DNA of 64,000 nt, taken from assembly GCA_963930655.1 (NCBI GenBank), contig OZ005604.1, positions 9,868,001 through 9,932,000 on the forward strand, read 5' to 3'. This DNA is from Myrica gale. Taxonomy: Eukaryota; Streptophyta; Magnoliopsida; Fagales; Myricaceae. Made by a program: the position numbers and the translations under genes. The notes under the pieces were generated by a model. It was not told the origin of the DNA. It searched no databases and saw only the letters and a program-made list of their open reading frames with translations. Positions 45,526-57,752 of the stretch are shown piece by piece (positions within the stretch are counted from its first letter, which is position 1; every line of letters begins with the position of its first letter).

Positions 45526-46082
45526 GGTGGAACCGACTTACATGATGTAAGAGGTTACCAAAAAGTACCAATCTACCTTCGAGCTCATGCTAGAAAAACC
45601 AGTGTGGTAGTTTCTTAATTCTTGAATATTTTTTTTACATGTAAATGTTGAAATTCATTTTTTTAGTATGTAGATGTATAGAAAATAAATTAAACAATAT
45701 TAGATTTTCATTGTTAGAATAAAAATAGGGCAAAATTCGAAATCCTCAAAAATTCCCAACAAATAAGCTACAAAAGATTTGAAAAAGGCTTCAAATGTGC
45801 ACAAAACATCCCAATACATGCTTCAAAAAACTCGAAAATTTGAAAAATGCCCAATAAGGCCTAACCCAAACGGTTACATGGGTTACCATGATGTTCTCTT
45901 GAGATATATTCATCATCACTCACGAACACAGTCATAACTCTACCTTTAGATTTAAACAAGTTCTCATGCGAACTTTCTAATAGACATAATTACTTTCACA
46001 AAAATAAGGTAGGGCAGACAAAGACATGTTGTTATACATCTAGACTGAGGGTCAAAGATTGAATTTAGGCTCTGATACAAAT

Positions 46083-46844
46083 TGAAAACTTTGGTTTAGA
46101 CCCTAATAACACTTAGTGGGGGTGAATATGTATTTTCCCTCTAATTAAAAAATCAATAACAATTTTAAAATACGTTCTAAAATTGTTCAGCCTATATATG
46201 CACAATAATCAACTAAATCAACAAAATAGGCAACAAAAATTAAATCAAACTTCAATCATACAAAGAGACAAGGATTTGGTAACGAAGTGAAAAACATTTG
46301 AAAACCCATTCAAAAGAAAAACCACTTCGGGCTAGCAGCCACTTGAAATCTACTAAGAAGAAATCCTTACAAATAGTGATTCAGACACGGGCAACGCTAG
46401 TTGCTGACTTTGACAACCTTGATGTAATAATCCAAACGTCTCTGCTTAGACTCGCTCTATGTGGCATTCACCTCAGACCTCTAAGATTCTTCTTATGGAT
46501 TCTCCACAAACAACTTTGTGCTTCAGTAACCCTTCAACACCCTGAAGGCTTCACAAAGATGATTGAATATGAGAGAAAACTAGTCAATTGGGTTTTGAAT
46601 CTCTGATAGTTTTTCTCTATCAAATGGAGGCTCTAGGAACTCAAGAATATCCTCTCTAGGGTTTTCGCTTGACATGTAGAGTTTTATTAAAACTGTCGGA
46701 TGTCACTTGAAAAACTTCTTTAATCTCTTGAACACATCAACCAAACAACCATAACAAATACTCAATTAGTACATATTTTGACATGGAAATTTGTCAATAC
46801 AAAAAGACACTAACTAAAGCGACTTCAAATCCTTCATGCTAACA
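46083..46844 (-). mobile_element. Copia LTR with adjoining primer-binding site, minus strand
   Basis: On the minus strand it begins TGTTAGCATGAAGG and ends GGTTTAGACC...TTTTCA. It has the ttcacccccactaagtgtt word of SIRE-type LTRs near its end. Just beyond, 46082-46068 reads ATTTGTATCAGAGCC, a slightly mutated initiator-Met primer site, so this is a 5' LTR. The internal region to the left (~45530-46067) is short and decayed. The 102-codon frame at 46298-46606 lies in this LTR and is not a gene. Confidence 0.7.
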
Positions 46845-47081
46845 ATTATTTAACATTTAGTGATACTTAGGTTATAAGGGTTAGTTTAAGTGTCTCCAAT
46901 TGCGCTTCCAGCTCAGTGAATACATTTCTCAACTGGGTCACATCTATCCGAACTCGGAATGCAAAGTTTAGGTGCAAAATAAATCCCTTTAGTAACAGTA
47001 ACTACAATAATAATACGCCAATAATCACATATAATAGTACGAGCATACCATGAAACATATCAGGATCTTATGTAATTTTTT

Positions 47082-47240
47082 GCCTGAATTGCAAGGCGTA
47101 ATTTGGAGAGAGACAGATACATGAGGTGGACTCCACACCATTTAATGCTGCCATATAAAGTTTTGGGCAGCATGAGTCCTACAATGGGACCACCTCATGT
47201 GTTTATTTCTCTCCAAATTGCACCGTGCAATTCGGGCAGG
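47082..47240. mobile_element. Foldback MITE
   Basis: A near-perfect hairpin of ~47-bp arms: CCTGAATTGCAAGGCGTAAT... on the left and ...ATTGCACCGTGCAATTCGGG on the right, with ggagagaga/tctctcc and catgaggtgg/ccacctcatg blocks pairing inward. The loop is ~60 bp. Confidence 0.8.
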
Positions 47241-48238
47241 GAATTGTAGAAAATCCCCATCCCCATGTAACCAACCAATAATAGATTATAGGGGAGGTAT
47301 GGGAAAGAAAATCCACTTTGGGAAGTAGAATTAAAACCAGACCAATAACTCAGTTCGACATTTCCACAAAAAGAGGGGTTGGGCGAATATTTTCTATGGC
47401 CTCTTATACATTTGTTAATTTGTCTTTGTTTGTTTTTTTTCTTTTTTGCTAATTCAAGTGCCAACATGATCATACTGTACACATGTCAACTATTTAAGTA
47501 ATAATATGTTTTTTTTCTAAGCTAAGTAATAATATGTTGCTTAGGAAAAAAAGTAATATTATACGTATTTTTGACACGTGACACGCGTCCCTTTTAAAAC
47601 TTAATGCTCCAATGAAAAGGAACAGGTTAAATTGAAAAAACTCAAAACAAAATCATTAAAACTAGTTGAAAATTCAAAAGTAAGGGCTGACACAATACTT
47701 AACCATAATAGACAAATCTTGTTTTCTACCCTAATTTTTTGACTTAATTATTGATACTGTCTTGTAGTATTGATTTTTAACAAATAAGTCTTTTGCGTAT
47801 AATTTTGAATTGACTGATTCTTGTGGTCTATTTTTTAGATATATAAGTCATTCCGTCCACTAAATATTAGCCCAATAATGAGAATGAACTCTAAGATAGA
47901 CTATTCGATGCTTACAAGGACATCCTAACCTCGACTCTGTATCAATCTTTTTTTTAATTGACTAATTTTTGGTGAATGAGATGAACTATTTATATAGACC
48001 ACATGTATCGGCCCGTTTAAAGTTATAATTCAAGGACTAATTTGTCAAAAATTAATATCACATGTTGTGGTAATTAAAACTAATTTTTTTCGATGAAAGA
48101 GAAAAAAGTTTGTTGCCCACCATCTTTATGAACAATTTGAGTAGAAAGATCCTTTGGATACTCAAACCAGCCCCGCTGGCCATACTAATTGCTCCTCCTA
48201 ATTATGCTTTTTTTGTTTTTTCAAATTGACGTTTCTAA

Positions 48239-48593
48239 GGTTATGTTTGTGTTGTAAAATTTTTGGTATTGAGGGCGCATTTGCACCAAAAATTTCACAA
48301 AATATTTCACCAACTCACAATAAAATACTACATTATAATCTCTCTCTCCCATAAAAAAATATAAAAAATTACCTCTCTCTTCACTTTTTTTACTAAACCC
48401 AATACCAAAAATTTTTCAACACAAACATAACCTGAGTTTAGTATTGGTATTGAGTTTAGTGAAAAAGTGAAGAGAGAAATAATTTTTTATATTTTTGTAG
48501 TGAAAATTTATGATTTGATGAGAGAGAGAGATTATATTATAATATTTTTAAGTTGGTGAAGTATTTTGTAAAATTTTGTTATCAAACGCACCC
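48239..48593 (+). mobile_element. MITE with a second copy of its own family inside
   Basis: The outer copy starts GGTTATGTTTGTGTTG and ends CAAACGCACCC. At ~48273-48432 an inverted copy of the same family (starting GGGCGCATTTGCACC, ending CACAAACATAACC) interrupts it near a ggtattgag word. The outer sequence resumes with a ggtattgagtttagtg word. Compare 36824-36991. Confidence 0.7.
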
Positions 48594-49009
48594 TAAATTA
48601 TATGCCATGTGAGGGTGGATTCGGGCGTTAAATGGACCAACTCTCTGTATCCACGCGTCAAGCAAACAGCGCATGCCACCTCCATTTGCTAATTGCTACC
48701 GCCTCACTCCCCAGAGCTTATTCGCAAGGCGTACCTTTCCCTCGCTATCATAGTTTAAATTTCAAAATCTGACCCAACAACTCTCTCACTCTCTTGTCTC
48801 CGCATACCCGTACGAGCAGAAATATAACGCATAATATCCTCGATTATTTTACACCCAAAGAAATAAAGAAAAAAAGATCGGAAAATAATACCAACAATCC
48901 AGAAGCTAAAGGCTGATTATTTTCCATGAGATGGTCGTCGTTGAAGCGTGATCTAGGGTTCCTCTGCAGATCGGCGTTGCGTTTTCTTGACAGATCAGTT
49001 TCCAGAGCT

Positions 49010-49112
49010 ATGGGTTGCTTCTTCACTTGCTTCAGGATCAGAGACGATGGCCATCGCCCTCCGTCCCACCCCGTCTCTGGTTCTGCTACTGCCTCCAAGC
49101 CAACCGTGGGAT

Positions 49113-49161
<49 letters not shown>

Positions 49162-52100
49162 GTTTGGTCTGGTCACCACAAGACAAAAGAAAACAAAAGA
49201 TGCGATACGCACACAACTTTTTCAGCATTTCTTTACCGTCTTTTTCACGAGAAACTTCAGGGAGGCGAAAAGAAAAGGAGGTCTTGAGCCCTCTGGTTAA
49301 TTGCGAATCAAACAAAATATAGGGTACCATATTTGTCTCCCCAGGAGCAAATTATTTCTAGAAGCGGCGATTGAAATTTCATCATTTCTTTTTTAGTCTT
49401 TTGCGTTCATATCTCAATAATCAGGCAGAATGTTGGATTGGTGAGATTAATTTATCAGTTTATTTTTCTTTCTATTTCGGAATTTATATATGTTTAGCAG
49501 CTGAGAAATGCACGGGAAAGGAAAACAAATGAGTTTCTGTATGTCGCATGTTTAAAAATTTTTTCAGTTTCTTGGAAACGAAAAACTAAACGGAATTAAG
49601 AAAGTACATTTTCTCAGTGACCAGCAGACGACTTGCGAAGTGACATTTGTGCCTCACTTTCTTCTTTGTGTATAATGATCAGGAAGTTGTGATATCTCAA
49701 CATCGTTTGTCTTCTCTTTTTCTATCTGAAGGTATAAATTTCCCGGTTCAATTTTCACTTTTTGTCATGTACTCTGTTTTAAGCACATTACCTGCTTTTT
49801 TTATCTGATGCCGTGAATTTGTTGTGATCTAATGATGAGGTATAGCGGTATTGATATTACATTTTCTTTTTTGAAGTTTTAATAATTATTTACATGAGAA
49901 GGTGCTTTTTATATTTCTGTCATAAATCTGATTCGGTAAGAGGCATTATGAAAACAAGGTGTTCACTTAAAAAACCATAAGAGTTTAAATTGAACATAAA
50001 CGTACTACACATAAGGCGTGCTTGTTGCCAGCTTATACGCATTTTTGCAATGCATTACAGTTGCTGTTTAAGCACTTTTGAATAGTCAAGTAATTTATAT
50101 CCATAGTAATGCTAACCATTTCCTGAAATTCACATGGAAGCCTGATTATTCGTTATAGATTGCTTGTATTTGGCTTTTTTCTTCATTCTTAAAAGCATGC
50201 CTTTCTGCTTTGTGTATAATTTTATGGGTAGAACTTATGAGTATCTTTGATTTCGAATTTACATTTGGTATGGGACCTGTAATCAGAACTATAACTGTCT
50301 GTAGACTGTAGTTAATTCTTGCTGCTTTTGGTTGTATCATGTATCACAACGGATGCCATCTTCTTTTTGGTTGGATTATTTTCCGTCACCTTGTGGAAAA
50401 TCCGAAACTTTTGTTGTCACTTCTTCCTCATCCTCAAAATACTAGAATTATCCTGATTCTTTTTAAATAGGATTGAGCTGGTTACTTTGACGAAGAGGCC
50501 TTCTCTACTCAAAATCGTTGTTGCCTGTTTACAGTTTCCTATTTGATTGTACAAAAATTATCGTGCAGGCCAAGTTTCTTAAAGCTTGTGGCACCTTAGT
50601 GGAGACTCCTTCTGAAATTAGGAAAGCAACTGAGAAGGTGAAAAGTTCACCACCCTATGACGGTGATTCCGGGCCTCGGAAGTTCCGTTCATGGCTTCCC
50701 AATACATCCATCAAGAAGCTTCAGTTAGAAAACCAACTCGATCAGCCCCCAACTCCAGTCAAACTTTGTGGAGAGTGGGGAAAGGGATCAGTTTCACAAG
50801 AGCGAACACCTAGCAGGTGGTACATAAAATTATAATGAAAGTTTGTTACTTGTTGACATACTTGTAATCTCTCATTGACAACATCCGACATGGAATAGAA
50901 TCTTCTATACCATAAATCAAGCCTGACTGCTACCTCTAGGCTAAGAAATGGACCGTGGCTGTCTCTGCCTTTTTGACTTCGAAAGGGTTTCATAAACAAA
51001 AATCAGTTTAAATGTTAGGAAAGGGTTCTTTAGCTAGTGACAACAGCTTAATCTCCTAAACCTTTTTGTATGGGTCTACATAACGTATGTGTGAAAACTG
51101 GAGACTAATTAATTGGGGTAATGCTCATCCACTTCATCAAGATCCATATCTAACATTTGTCCGATCTCGTGTATTTGTTCCAGCTGTATTTCCAGCATAG
51201 AGAATACTGGACGGACCTCTTTCAGCTCCATTGAAGGCAGCGGAACAGGGAGTTATAATACAGGTCTCAGGGTTCATGGTAATGAGACTGAGAATATCCT
51301 AACATCAGATTCACCTTTGGTTTCAGCCACACATGTTAAGTTCAGGAACAAGTCTGTCCGTTTTGACTGTGATTTGAATGTGTCTTGCTCAAGAAGTTCA
51401 CCAGAAAATGTCAGCCAAAATCCAAAAAGATATGAAGCAACAGGTGACCGGAGTGTGTCAAAGCCTTCACCCTATCCAACCCCACTTAAGCTATCTGATG
51501 AGATGCAAACACCTGGAACTGTTTTTCCCACAAACTTAGAAAATTTACCACATGGAATCACTCGAATCAGGTCCCAGTATGTGAATTCGGTTCTGAACCC
51601 AGTTGATAGTGACTCTCAGTGGAATGCATTGAAGGAAGAAGATTCTAACTCTCATCAACTTTCAAGTGAGCTAAGAGAATCTCTTGACTTTGCAGAAACT
51701 GCAACCCCTAGTTCAGAAGGGAGGATAAAAGAAATCCTGCCTGGGAAAGAGTTGAAGGTGGAAGCAAGCCTGTCTGCTTGGCTGAAGCCACAGCCTCGTA
51801 TTCAGGATGTGAATACTAAAAATTATGACTTTGTTTCTACGCAAGAGACTCGTTTTGGTAGAACTCCTGGGGACAGGCCTATAATTGGGATTGTCGCTTC
51901 TCACTGGAATTATGACGACCCTTCTCATATTTCACCAAAGTGGTGGGATGGAAATGGAATACCAAATTCGACAAATAAATACAAGGAGGTAGTTTATTAT
52001 GGTTGCTTTCTTTTCTGCTTGCTGTCTTCAACATTAAAATTGTCATTAAGAAATGCTGGTATGTTTTTGCAGGATCAGAAAGTGAGTTGGCATGCCACGC

Positions 52101-52923
52101 CATTTGAGGAGCGGTTAGAGAAGGCTCTGTCTGAAGAGAGTTCTATCTCTCAAGGGTATGCTGGCTTCCTTCTCTGCCGTCTTATGCATGGATGTGATTC
52201 CAAACTGTATTGTCCGTAACCTTTGGGTATCGCTCAGGAGCCAAATTCCCATATCCATTTACTGTATGTTATAGTTTATGATAAGCTATTGTAAAGTTTC
52301 CCACTGCCAAAAGTAAATTGTCTACAGAGCCAGTAATTTCATGTTGTCCTTCCACTTGAAAGATATAAATATCACAACTCAAGTCAAGAGTTTGGCTGAA
52401 GATACCGTATGGCATACACATTCCCATTCCCATTCCCACTCCATTGTGAGCTGATGTTATTAGTAACCACTAAAAGTAAAAGGGGAAGGATCGAGGAGAT
52501 GAGGTGGTGTTTGAGTGTTAAAATTTTGGGGTGTTGGAGTTGGTAAAAAAGTGATGAGAGAGATGATTTTAATGAATTTTTTTTTGTATTTATTGTAGTG
52601 AAAAGAATGATTTGATGAGGAGGGAGAATATTTTGTAGTTATTATATTAGGCCAAAAAGGTGTACTGTTAATTTATGTATTGAGAGATCAACAGTCATAG
52701 CTTTCATCTACGCTCTTCTGATTTTCTTGATTTTAAAAGTTAAGAAGCTAGATGGTTTTAATTTGAAATTTGCTTCTTGGAATTCTGATTATATAGTAAT
52801 TTGATTTACAGGAAGGATATTTATGGAAAACCCATAGCTTTCGATGATGACGAGAGAGGTGACACTGCTCTTTCGCAGTTGCAATCTTCAAGCCATCCTA
52901 ATAATTCTGTGGTTTCATTCTGA
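49010..52923 (+). CDS. JASON-like protein (organelle positioning in male meiosis), six exons seen
   Basis: JASON in Arabidopsis keeps an organelle band between the two spindles of male meiosis II; its loss gives unreduced pollen. Exons: 49010-49105, 49683-49731, 50569-50816, 51184-51988, 52073-52155, 52812-52923. Exons 3-6 join in frame through GT-AG sites (416 codons with stop). Family marks are the start MGCFFTCFRIRDD, RLSSLFLSE (exon 2), KFLKACGTLVETPSEIRK and WLPNTSIKKL (exon 3), and HWNYDD, ISPKWWDGNGIPNSTNKYKE and SWHATPFEERLEKALSEE (exons 4-6). G2 and C3 form a possible myristoylation/palmitoylation site. Exon 2 ends in phase 1 but exon 3 needs phase 0, so an exon of length 3n+2 between 49732 and 50568 was missed or lost. 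Intron 1 has a long CT run; intron 5 holds a MITE-like insertion. Confidence 0.88.
49117..49153. repeat. (CT)n microsatellite in JASON-like intron 1
   Basis: An almost pure CT run of ~18 units starts 11 bp after the inferred 5' splice site at 49106. It keeps frames open on both strands, which produces false open reading frames around it. Confidence 0.95.
52507..52640. mobile_element. MITE-like insertion in JASON-like intron 5
   Basis: It begins ggtggtgtttgagtgttaaa and has the ttttggggtgttgga, gtgatgagagaga and gatttgatgagg words shared with the family at 19177-19393 and 54040-54230. The right end is not clear. Confidence 0.55.
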
Positions 52924-54039
52924 TGAATGTGGTGGTGGGGGTGTTTCTCCATTCTCGCTTTAGTTGTGTCTCCTAAGACAAGCTTTGAAGTAGACCTCAA
53001 TGGACATGAGTGGTGGTTTGTTTGTATGAGGTAGTTGGTTGGTTGACATTTCATTTCTTGAGGTGGTATAGTCTTTTCAGCCTGCATGTTTAGCTGCTTA
53101 CAATGTATCCAAGAATTGGAAATCCTTTACATCAATGGCTCCTTGATTCTGAATCTTCCTTAAAGTGTGTTTGCTTCGTTGATTTTGCGTTCATGAAGTT
53201 ATGCTAGTTGCTAGATCATGGCTTTTGTCAGGCTTAATTTGTTTTTGTGCTGCATATGGTTCGTCCCTCTTCAGAGTTTGACTTGAGCTCGAGCTTGATC
53301 TTTTTATTGTATTGTACGAAATAAATTTGATGATTAGACTTTTGTACATCTTAGCAAACACATATCAATTAGAACTTAGTTAATCACTGTTAAAGTCCTA
53401 TTATTCTTGTTAATTACATAAAATATACTCATGAACTTTTGAAAAATAAATTGACCAATCTTGTATTTATATTAATATGTATTTTTTAATAATTATTGCT
53501 ATATCAAAAATTTAAACAAATCTTTCATAGTCTTTTTTAGGCAGTGAAATTGGCACTCGCTCTACTCACATAAATTTGCTTTTTGTTTTTATCTTTTGCA
53601 GAAGCTTCGGTGTCAAGTAGTTAGAGCACACCTCTTACTAGTTGAGAGTAAACTCATTTTTTTATCCATATTAATATTCCGACAGACTTTAAAAATGAGG
53701 AAAATAAGAAGATCAAGAATTGTTTTTCTAGTTTAAACCGAGGTATTGATTTTTGTATTGCGCTCAAAATAAGGCCCTACTTGTGTCTCTAGGTGAATTA
53801 GTTTCGGGTTTTTATTTGAAGTCAGATAATAATCTTTTTTAAATAAGTATAAAATATTCGAAATTAATAATTAGTGTTTGAAATGTGACAATTTTATTTT
53901 TTTGGTACATAATATGACAACTTTGTCCTCTTCTATTTTATAGTAATATTTTATGTAAGGATAAAATGATCATTTTGGAGACCAAAACAACAATTTAAGT
54001 CGTGAAAATATTCAGAAATTCAGAATGTTGACCTTGTAT

Positions 54040-54230
54040 TTGAGTGTTAAAATTTTGGGATGTTAAAATTTTAAGATATTGAATTTGGTAAAAAAGTGAA
54101 GAGTGATGTAATTTTTAATATTTATTATAGTGAAAAGTAATGATGTGATGGGGAGAACAATATTAAATTGTAATTTTTTATTGTGTTAAAATTTTAAAAG
54201 TGTAAAATTTTACATAACAAAAACAAGCTA
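54040..54230. mobile_element. MITE of the ttaaaattttggg family
   Basis: It starts tatttgagtgttaaaatttt and ends aaattttacataacaaaaac, with the same internal words as 52507-52640. The 53000-54039 stretch before it is the 3' flank of the JASON-like gene and holds no gene. Confidence 0.55.
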
Positions 54231-54359
54231 TAGTCTCTTATATTAATAATTGGAGAAAGAAATGAGACAACAATAATGATTTAGAGTACAAATTATTAAA
54301 GATTTAGTGGGAAAGCCTGAAAAATGTGTTTATCCCAATAATTTATATCACAGGAGACT

Positions 54360-55949
54360 AGCGAGGGCCTAGCCTCCGGTGATATAAGAGCTTCATAGTT
54401 GTTCCATTAGGGAATCAAGGGGGCTTTGGGCGCTGTCCGAGAAAGAAAAGGGTCCCGAGAGAGATGTGAAGAGGGAATTGAAAATATGCTTGAAGCGGCA
54501 ACCATTACATGTGGATACGAAAACCAACCTGAGGGGACCATGATTTATCCCGCCATAACAAATAGTTTTCAATCTGAATTTCTCTTGCAGTTGCCGTTCG
54601 CATTTTCTTCTTCTCTTTCGCTCTCTGTCGAACTCTATCTCTCTGCAGCTCGCTCATAAATCGCTCCCATCTGGGCCTTGTGATGACTTTCTCGCAGATC
54701 TGAAGGTTCAATCTGTCTCTGTGATTCGAACGGATTTTATTTTTTTTCCCCGTAATTTTTCCAAGATGGGAACCTTAAATCTTCGATATTTGATTTGAAT
54801 TCAAGCTTTTGTTTCGAAGGTTAAGTTTTTCTCGAGGATTCGGTCCGGAGTGTGCCGTGTCTCCAATCTTTAATTTGATTTTCTGGGGGTCTGATTACCT
54901 TTTGGATTTTGTTTTTGTTTGTTTTTTGGGGTTCTAATTCAAGTTATTTCATTAATGCGGTGCTCTATTCCAACCTATTTTTTTCTTTCGAAGTACTGGT
55001 GGTTTGTCCTGATATTTCTATTAGGTTTCGGAAGGGGGCAACTTCTTTGAGCAAGCCGTGATTCAACTATGCTGCTATTATTATGTCTTAATCCTCACGT
55101 TTTTAGTTTTGTCTTTCCCCACCCTTTAATAAGCAATTTAGAGGGTGGAGGCTTCTAGTTTTAGGGTTGGTGGTAGGGCTAAAAAGAAAAGGTGTTGTGT
55201 GTTCTTGAAAACAACAACTCTCGTATGGGACTTTTAAGGGCTCGCAATAAATCGCCTAAACAGGCTCTGTTTTGGTTGTTTTTCGAAAAGAAATTTCTAT
55301 ATTTCCTAGGAGGGGAAGAGCTGGCTGATATGGGTTAAAATATTTTTTTCATAAAAACTTTGTTGCCGACTCGTTTTAGGAAACAAAAGGTGACATTTTT
55401 CTGGAAGAAAGTCTTTTTTTACCATTTGCTAAACATCAAATCCTAATTTAAATCGATTTCTTAGACCGGGCTTTATTCTACTAGACTTAATAACTTGCTT
55501 AACATCTCATTACTTGCTCAACATCTCATTAAGGCCCACAATTTGAGGAACACTGAAATGTCATAAATTCCCGTGTTACAGGGAGTTTTTTTTTTTTATA
55601 TGAATGACGATGGCTTAAAGAAACTTCAACTTAAGAGCTTAACATTTAGGGAAGATTCTTTATGCAGGCAACATATATTTTGTAAGGGACGAGACTACTC
55701 TGCAATACCTAGAGGATCTTTCCATACCAACCCTTAGTTTGAAATTGACGGTTATAAATTTGACACGTCATTTATTTAGGTGAAAATTTGAGAACCCAAA
55801 TGAAAGTGCCGCTAAGGGGGAAACGAAGCTCACTCTTTCTTTTAATACCAGCCCTTAGTTTGAAAAAGAGAGAACCATCTCTCAGGCTTTTCTTTGGAGT
55901 GTCTTTCACGCTTTGAAAAATAGAGAACCATCTCTCAGCCCCTCTACAT
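54360..55949. other. Possible leader exon of an unrecognised gene; otherwise non-coding
   Basis: The region 54560-54710 has the pyrimidine-rich look of a plant 5' leader (ctttcgctctctgtcgaact) and is followed by a gaag|gttcaa splice-like junction. No matching coding exon was found downstream. A short open frame at 54426-54659 has no recognised domain. A 55690-55800 block resembles, in reverse, the LTR start at 62850-62960. Confidence 0.3.
55690..55800 (-). repeat. Repeat shared with 62850-62960
   Basis: The plus strand here carries ctctgcaatacctag, agtttgaaattgacgg and aaatttgacacgtc in this order. The same words appear in reverse complement at 62850-62960 inside a gypsy LTR. It is either an LTR fragment or a small element present in both places. 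Confidence 0.6.
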
Positions 55950-56249
55950 GACCCAAGTAGGGCTGCTCAACCCCACCGGTAAAATTCGGTGGCATCGGTG
56001 GTTTTCCCGGTTTCTGGTTTACCCGACACCGGGTTCCCCGGTACCGGAAACCGGATTTTATTTATTTTTTATTTTAAAATGACGTCGTTTCGAATATAAC
56101 CCTAAAACCCCTCCCCCTCTCATCGTCGAGCTTCAGTTCACCCCCTGTCGACAACCTCTCCCTCCCCACCCTTTCCAATCGCTCCCCTCCCCCACCCTTC
56201 GCCGGCCACGCCTCCCCGGGCCTAAAACCCCTCCCCCCCCTCACACTCC

Positions 56250-56402
56250 ATGAACGCACCATTCGGAGGTCCTAGCTCGTCGGCCCCAAGCACTGCAGGA
56301 GCTTCAGCGAACAAGGACAGGAAAATGGCCTCAGCAGAGCACTTGGTCCTCGAACTCAGTAACCTAGAACTCCGAGAGAACGCTCTTCTTGAACTCTCTA
56401 AG
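56250..56402 (+). pseudogene. Captured first exon of RCD1/CNOT9 (CCR4-NOT subunit)
   Basis: The frame starts MNAPFGGPSSSAPSTAG, continues NKDRKMASAEHLVLELSN and ends ENALLELSK at a GT splice site (56403), 51 codons. This is the N-terminus of the plant RCD1-like (CNOT9) subunit of the CCR4-NOT deadenylase complex. Family members usually begin a few residues earlier; those codons are missing here. The next expected exon, starting KRELFQDLAPLLW, is absent, and what follows looks like the donor gene's intron 1. It can make at most a short N-terminal peptide or a chimeric transcript. Confidence 0.9.
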
Positions 56403-57518
56403 GTACCGTATTGCTATCATTCAACTTCATTGTTTCTTTTCGTGGATGAAAATTTTATCGTCTCTGATGTGTAGTTCATTCAGGATATTATTTCATTTCA
56501 TTTGTTGGAAATGTGGCAATTTTGGTTTTGGTCCTTCACTGGGATCGTGAGTTTGAAATCAAATCCCCCATCCCTGAGGAAGAACCAAATCTCATATATG
56601 GATCGTGAGTTTGTTGGAAATGTCATCGATGGATGGGGAAAAGGTATATACATATATGTGTGTGTGCCAGTATCTATGGTAATTCTAGAGGAGGGTCCAA
56701 TTGTGATCTTAGTAACGAAAGTTGTTGCATTGACATCTATATTCTCGTACATGAAAGGTCTCTCATGATAAACTTTTGATTAAGGAATAACCCTTGCTGC
56801 TAATTCAAGGATGGAGTTTTTACACTGATGACGAGTAGTAGCTTTATTCCAAGCATAACCATTGCATAGGATATTTGTGTGTGTACGAAACTGATAATCT
56901 TTTGGCATGGATGTCCATTGCTATTCGAGTCACTCATCCTGAAAGTGGAAAGAATTTTTTCTGTTAACTTAGGTCAACCTTCTGTCTTCTGTTCTGCTCT
57001 CTATGATGCCAAGTTCATAAACTCTCAGATACTGGAGTTAATCCAGTGTTATTCATTTGTTTTATCATGGTGTGGTTACTTATATGAAACAAAGATTCTA
57101 GGTTTTGCTTATTTTAGTTGGGATCTCATTTGAAGCTTCTTATTCGAGTAATCCTGGACTGCATCAGCTGTTTGTTTAATTTATATGTCCATATGTTTGC
57201 CTAAAGCTCCATTTTCTAGTCTATCACTTCAAGTAGGTACTTCTCATGAGATTTAAAGGTATCATGATTGCAGATATTGGGACTACACAGGGTCTTCAGC
57301 CTAAGGTGGAGGCTTTAGCTATGAAAATCTTAATGCTCAAGTAGTTGAGCTAGTTTGTTGATGATGGGAAACTGGTACTACCTTCATCATGTTTGATGAA
57401 CCTGGTTCCCTCAAGTTTTCAGATCTGGATTCCATTGCATAATTAGCAGATTTTAGTTCCATGCTATGCTTCATTATTTTATTTTTAAAGCTCGTTGCTT
57501 TTTTAGGTATTTCACTTC

Positions 57519-57752
57519 TTAATGACCATAAATGTTCTTTAGATCCCTTTGCTTTTTCTTCGCGACATTTTGATTGACACACTTAAATTGCAGGTCTGTC
57601 AGCTTGATCTTCAGCTCTTTGATCATTTTTCCCATCTCCTTCAGAAGATGTTTCAAGTTTGGCTCCCTTGATAGATCCTCTGTGAGTTTTCCCATCTTCT
57701 TCCTTCCTGCCCCAATTTCATTTCCTGCATTGTTTTCTTTTGAGTTGAACAT
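57519..57752 (-). pseudogene. Second coding-like block in the hAT element, unidentified
   Basis: A 77-codon minus-strand frame is rich in Lys, Glu and Leu (LKHLLKEMGKMIKELKIKL), likely coiled coil. An ag|aggatct junction near its middle looks like an exon edge. It runs opposite to the RCD1 exon, so it may come from another host gene. Parent not recognised. Confidence 0.4.

Noticed and set aside
48844-49330. Several long overlapping frames on both strands with Ser-Leu or Arg-Glu runs
   Set aside because: Produced by the CT microsatellite; only the MGCFF frame to 49105 matches a protein family.
51713-52103. Minus-strand frames across the JASON-like exon 4
   Set aside because: Antisense shadows of a well-supported coding exon.
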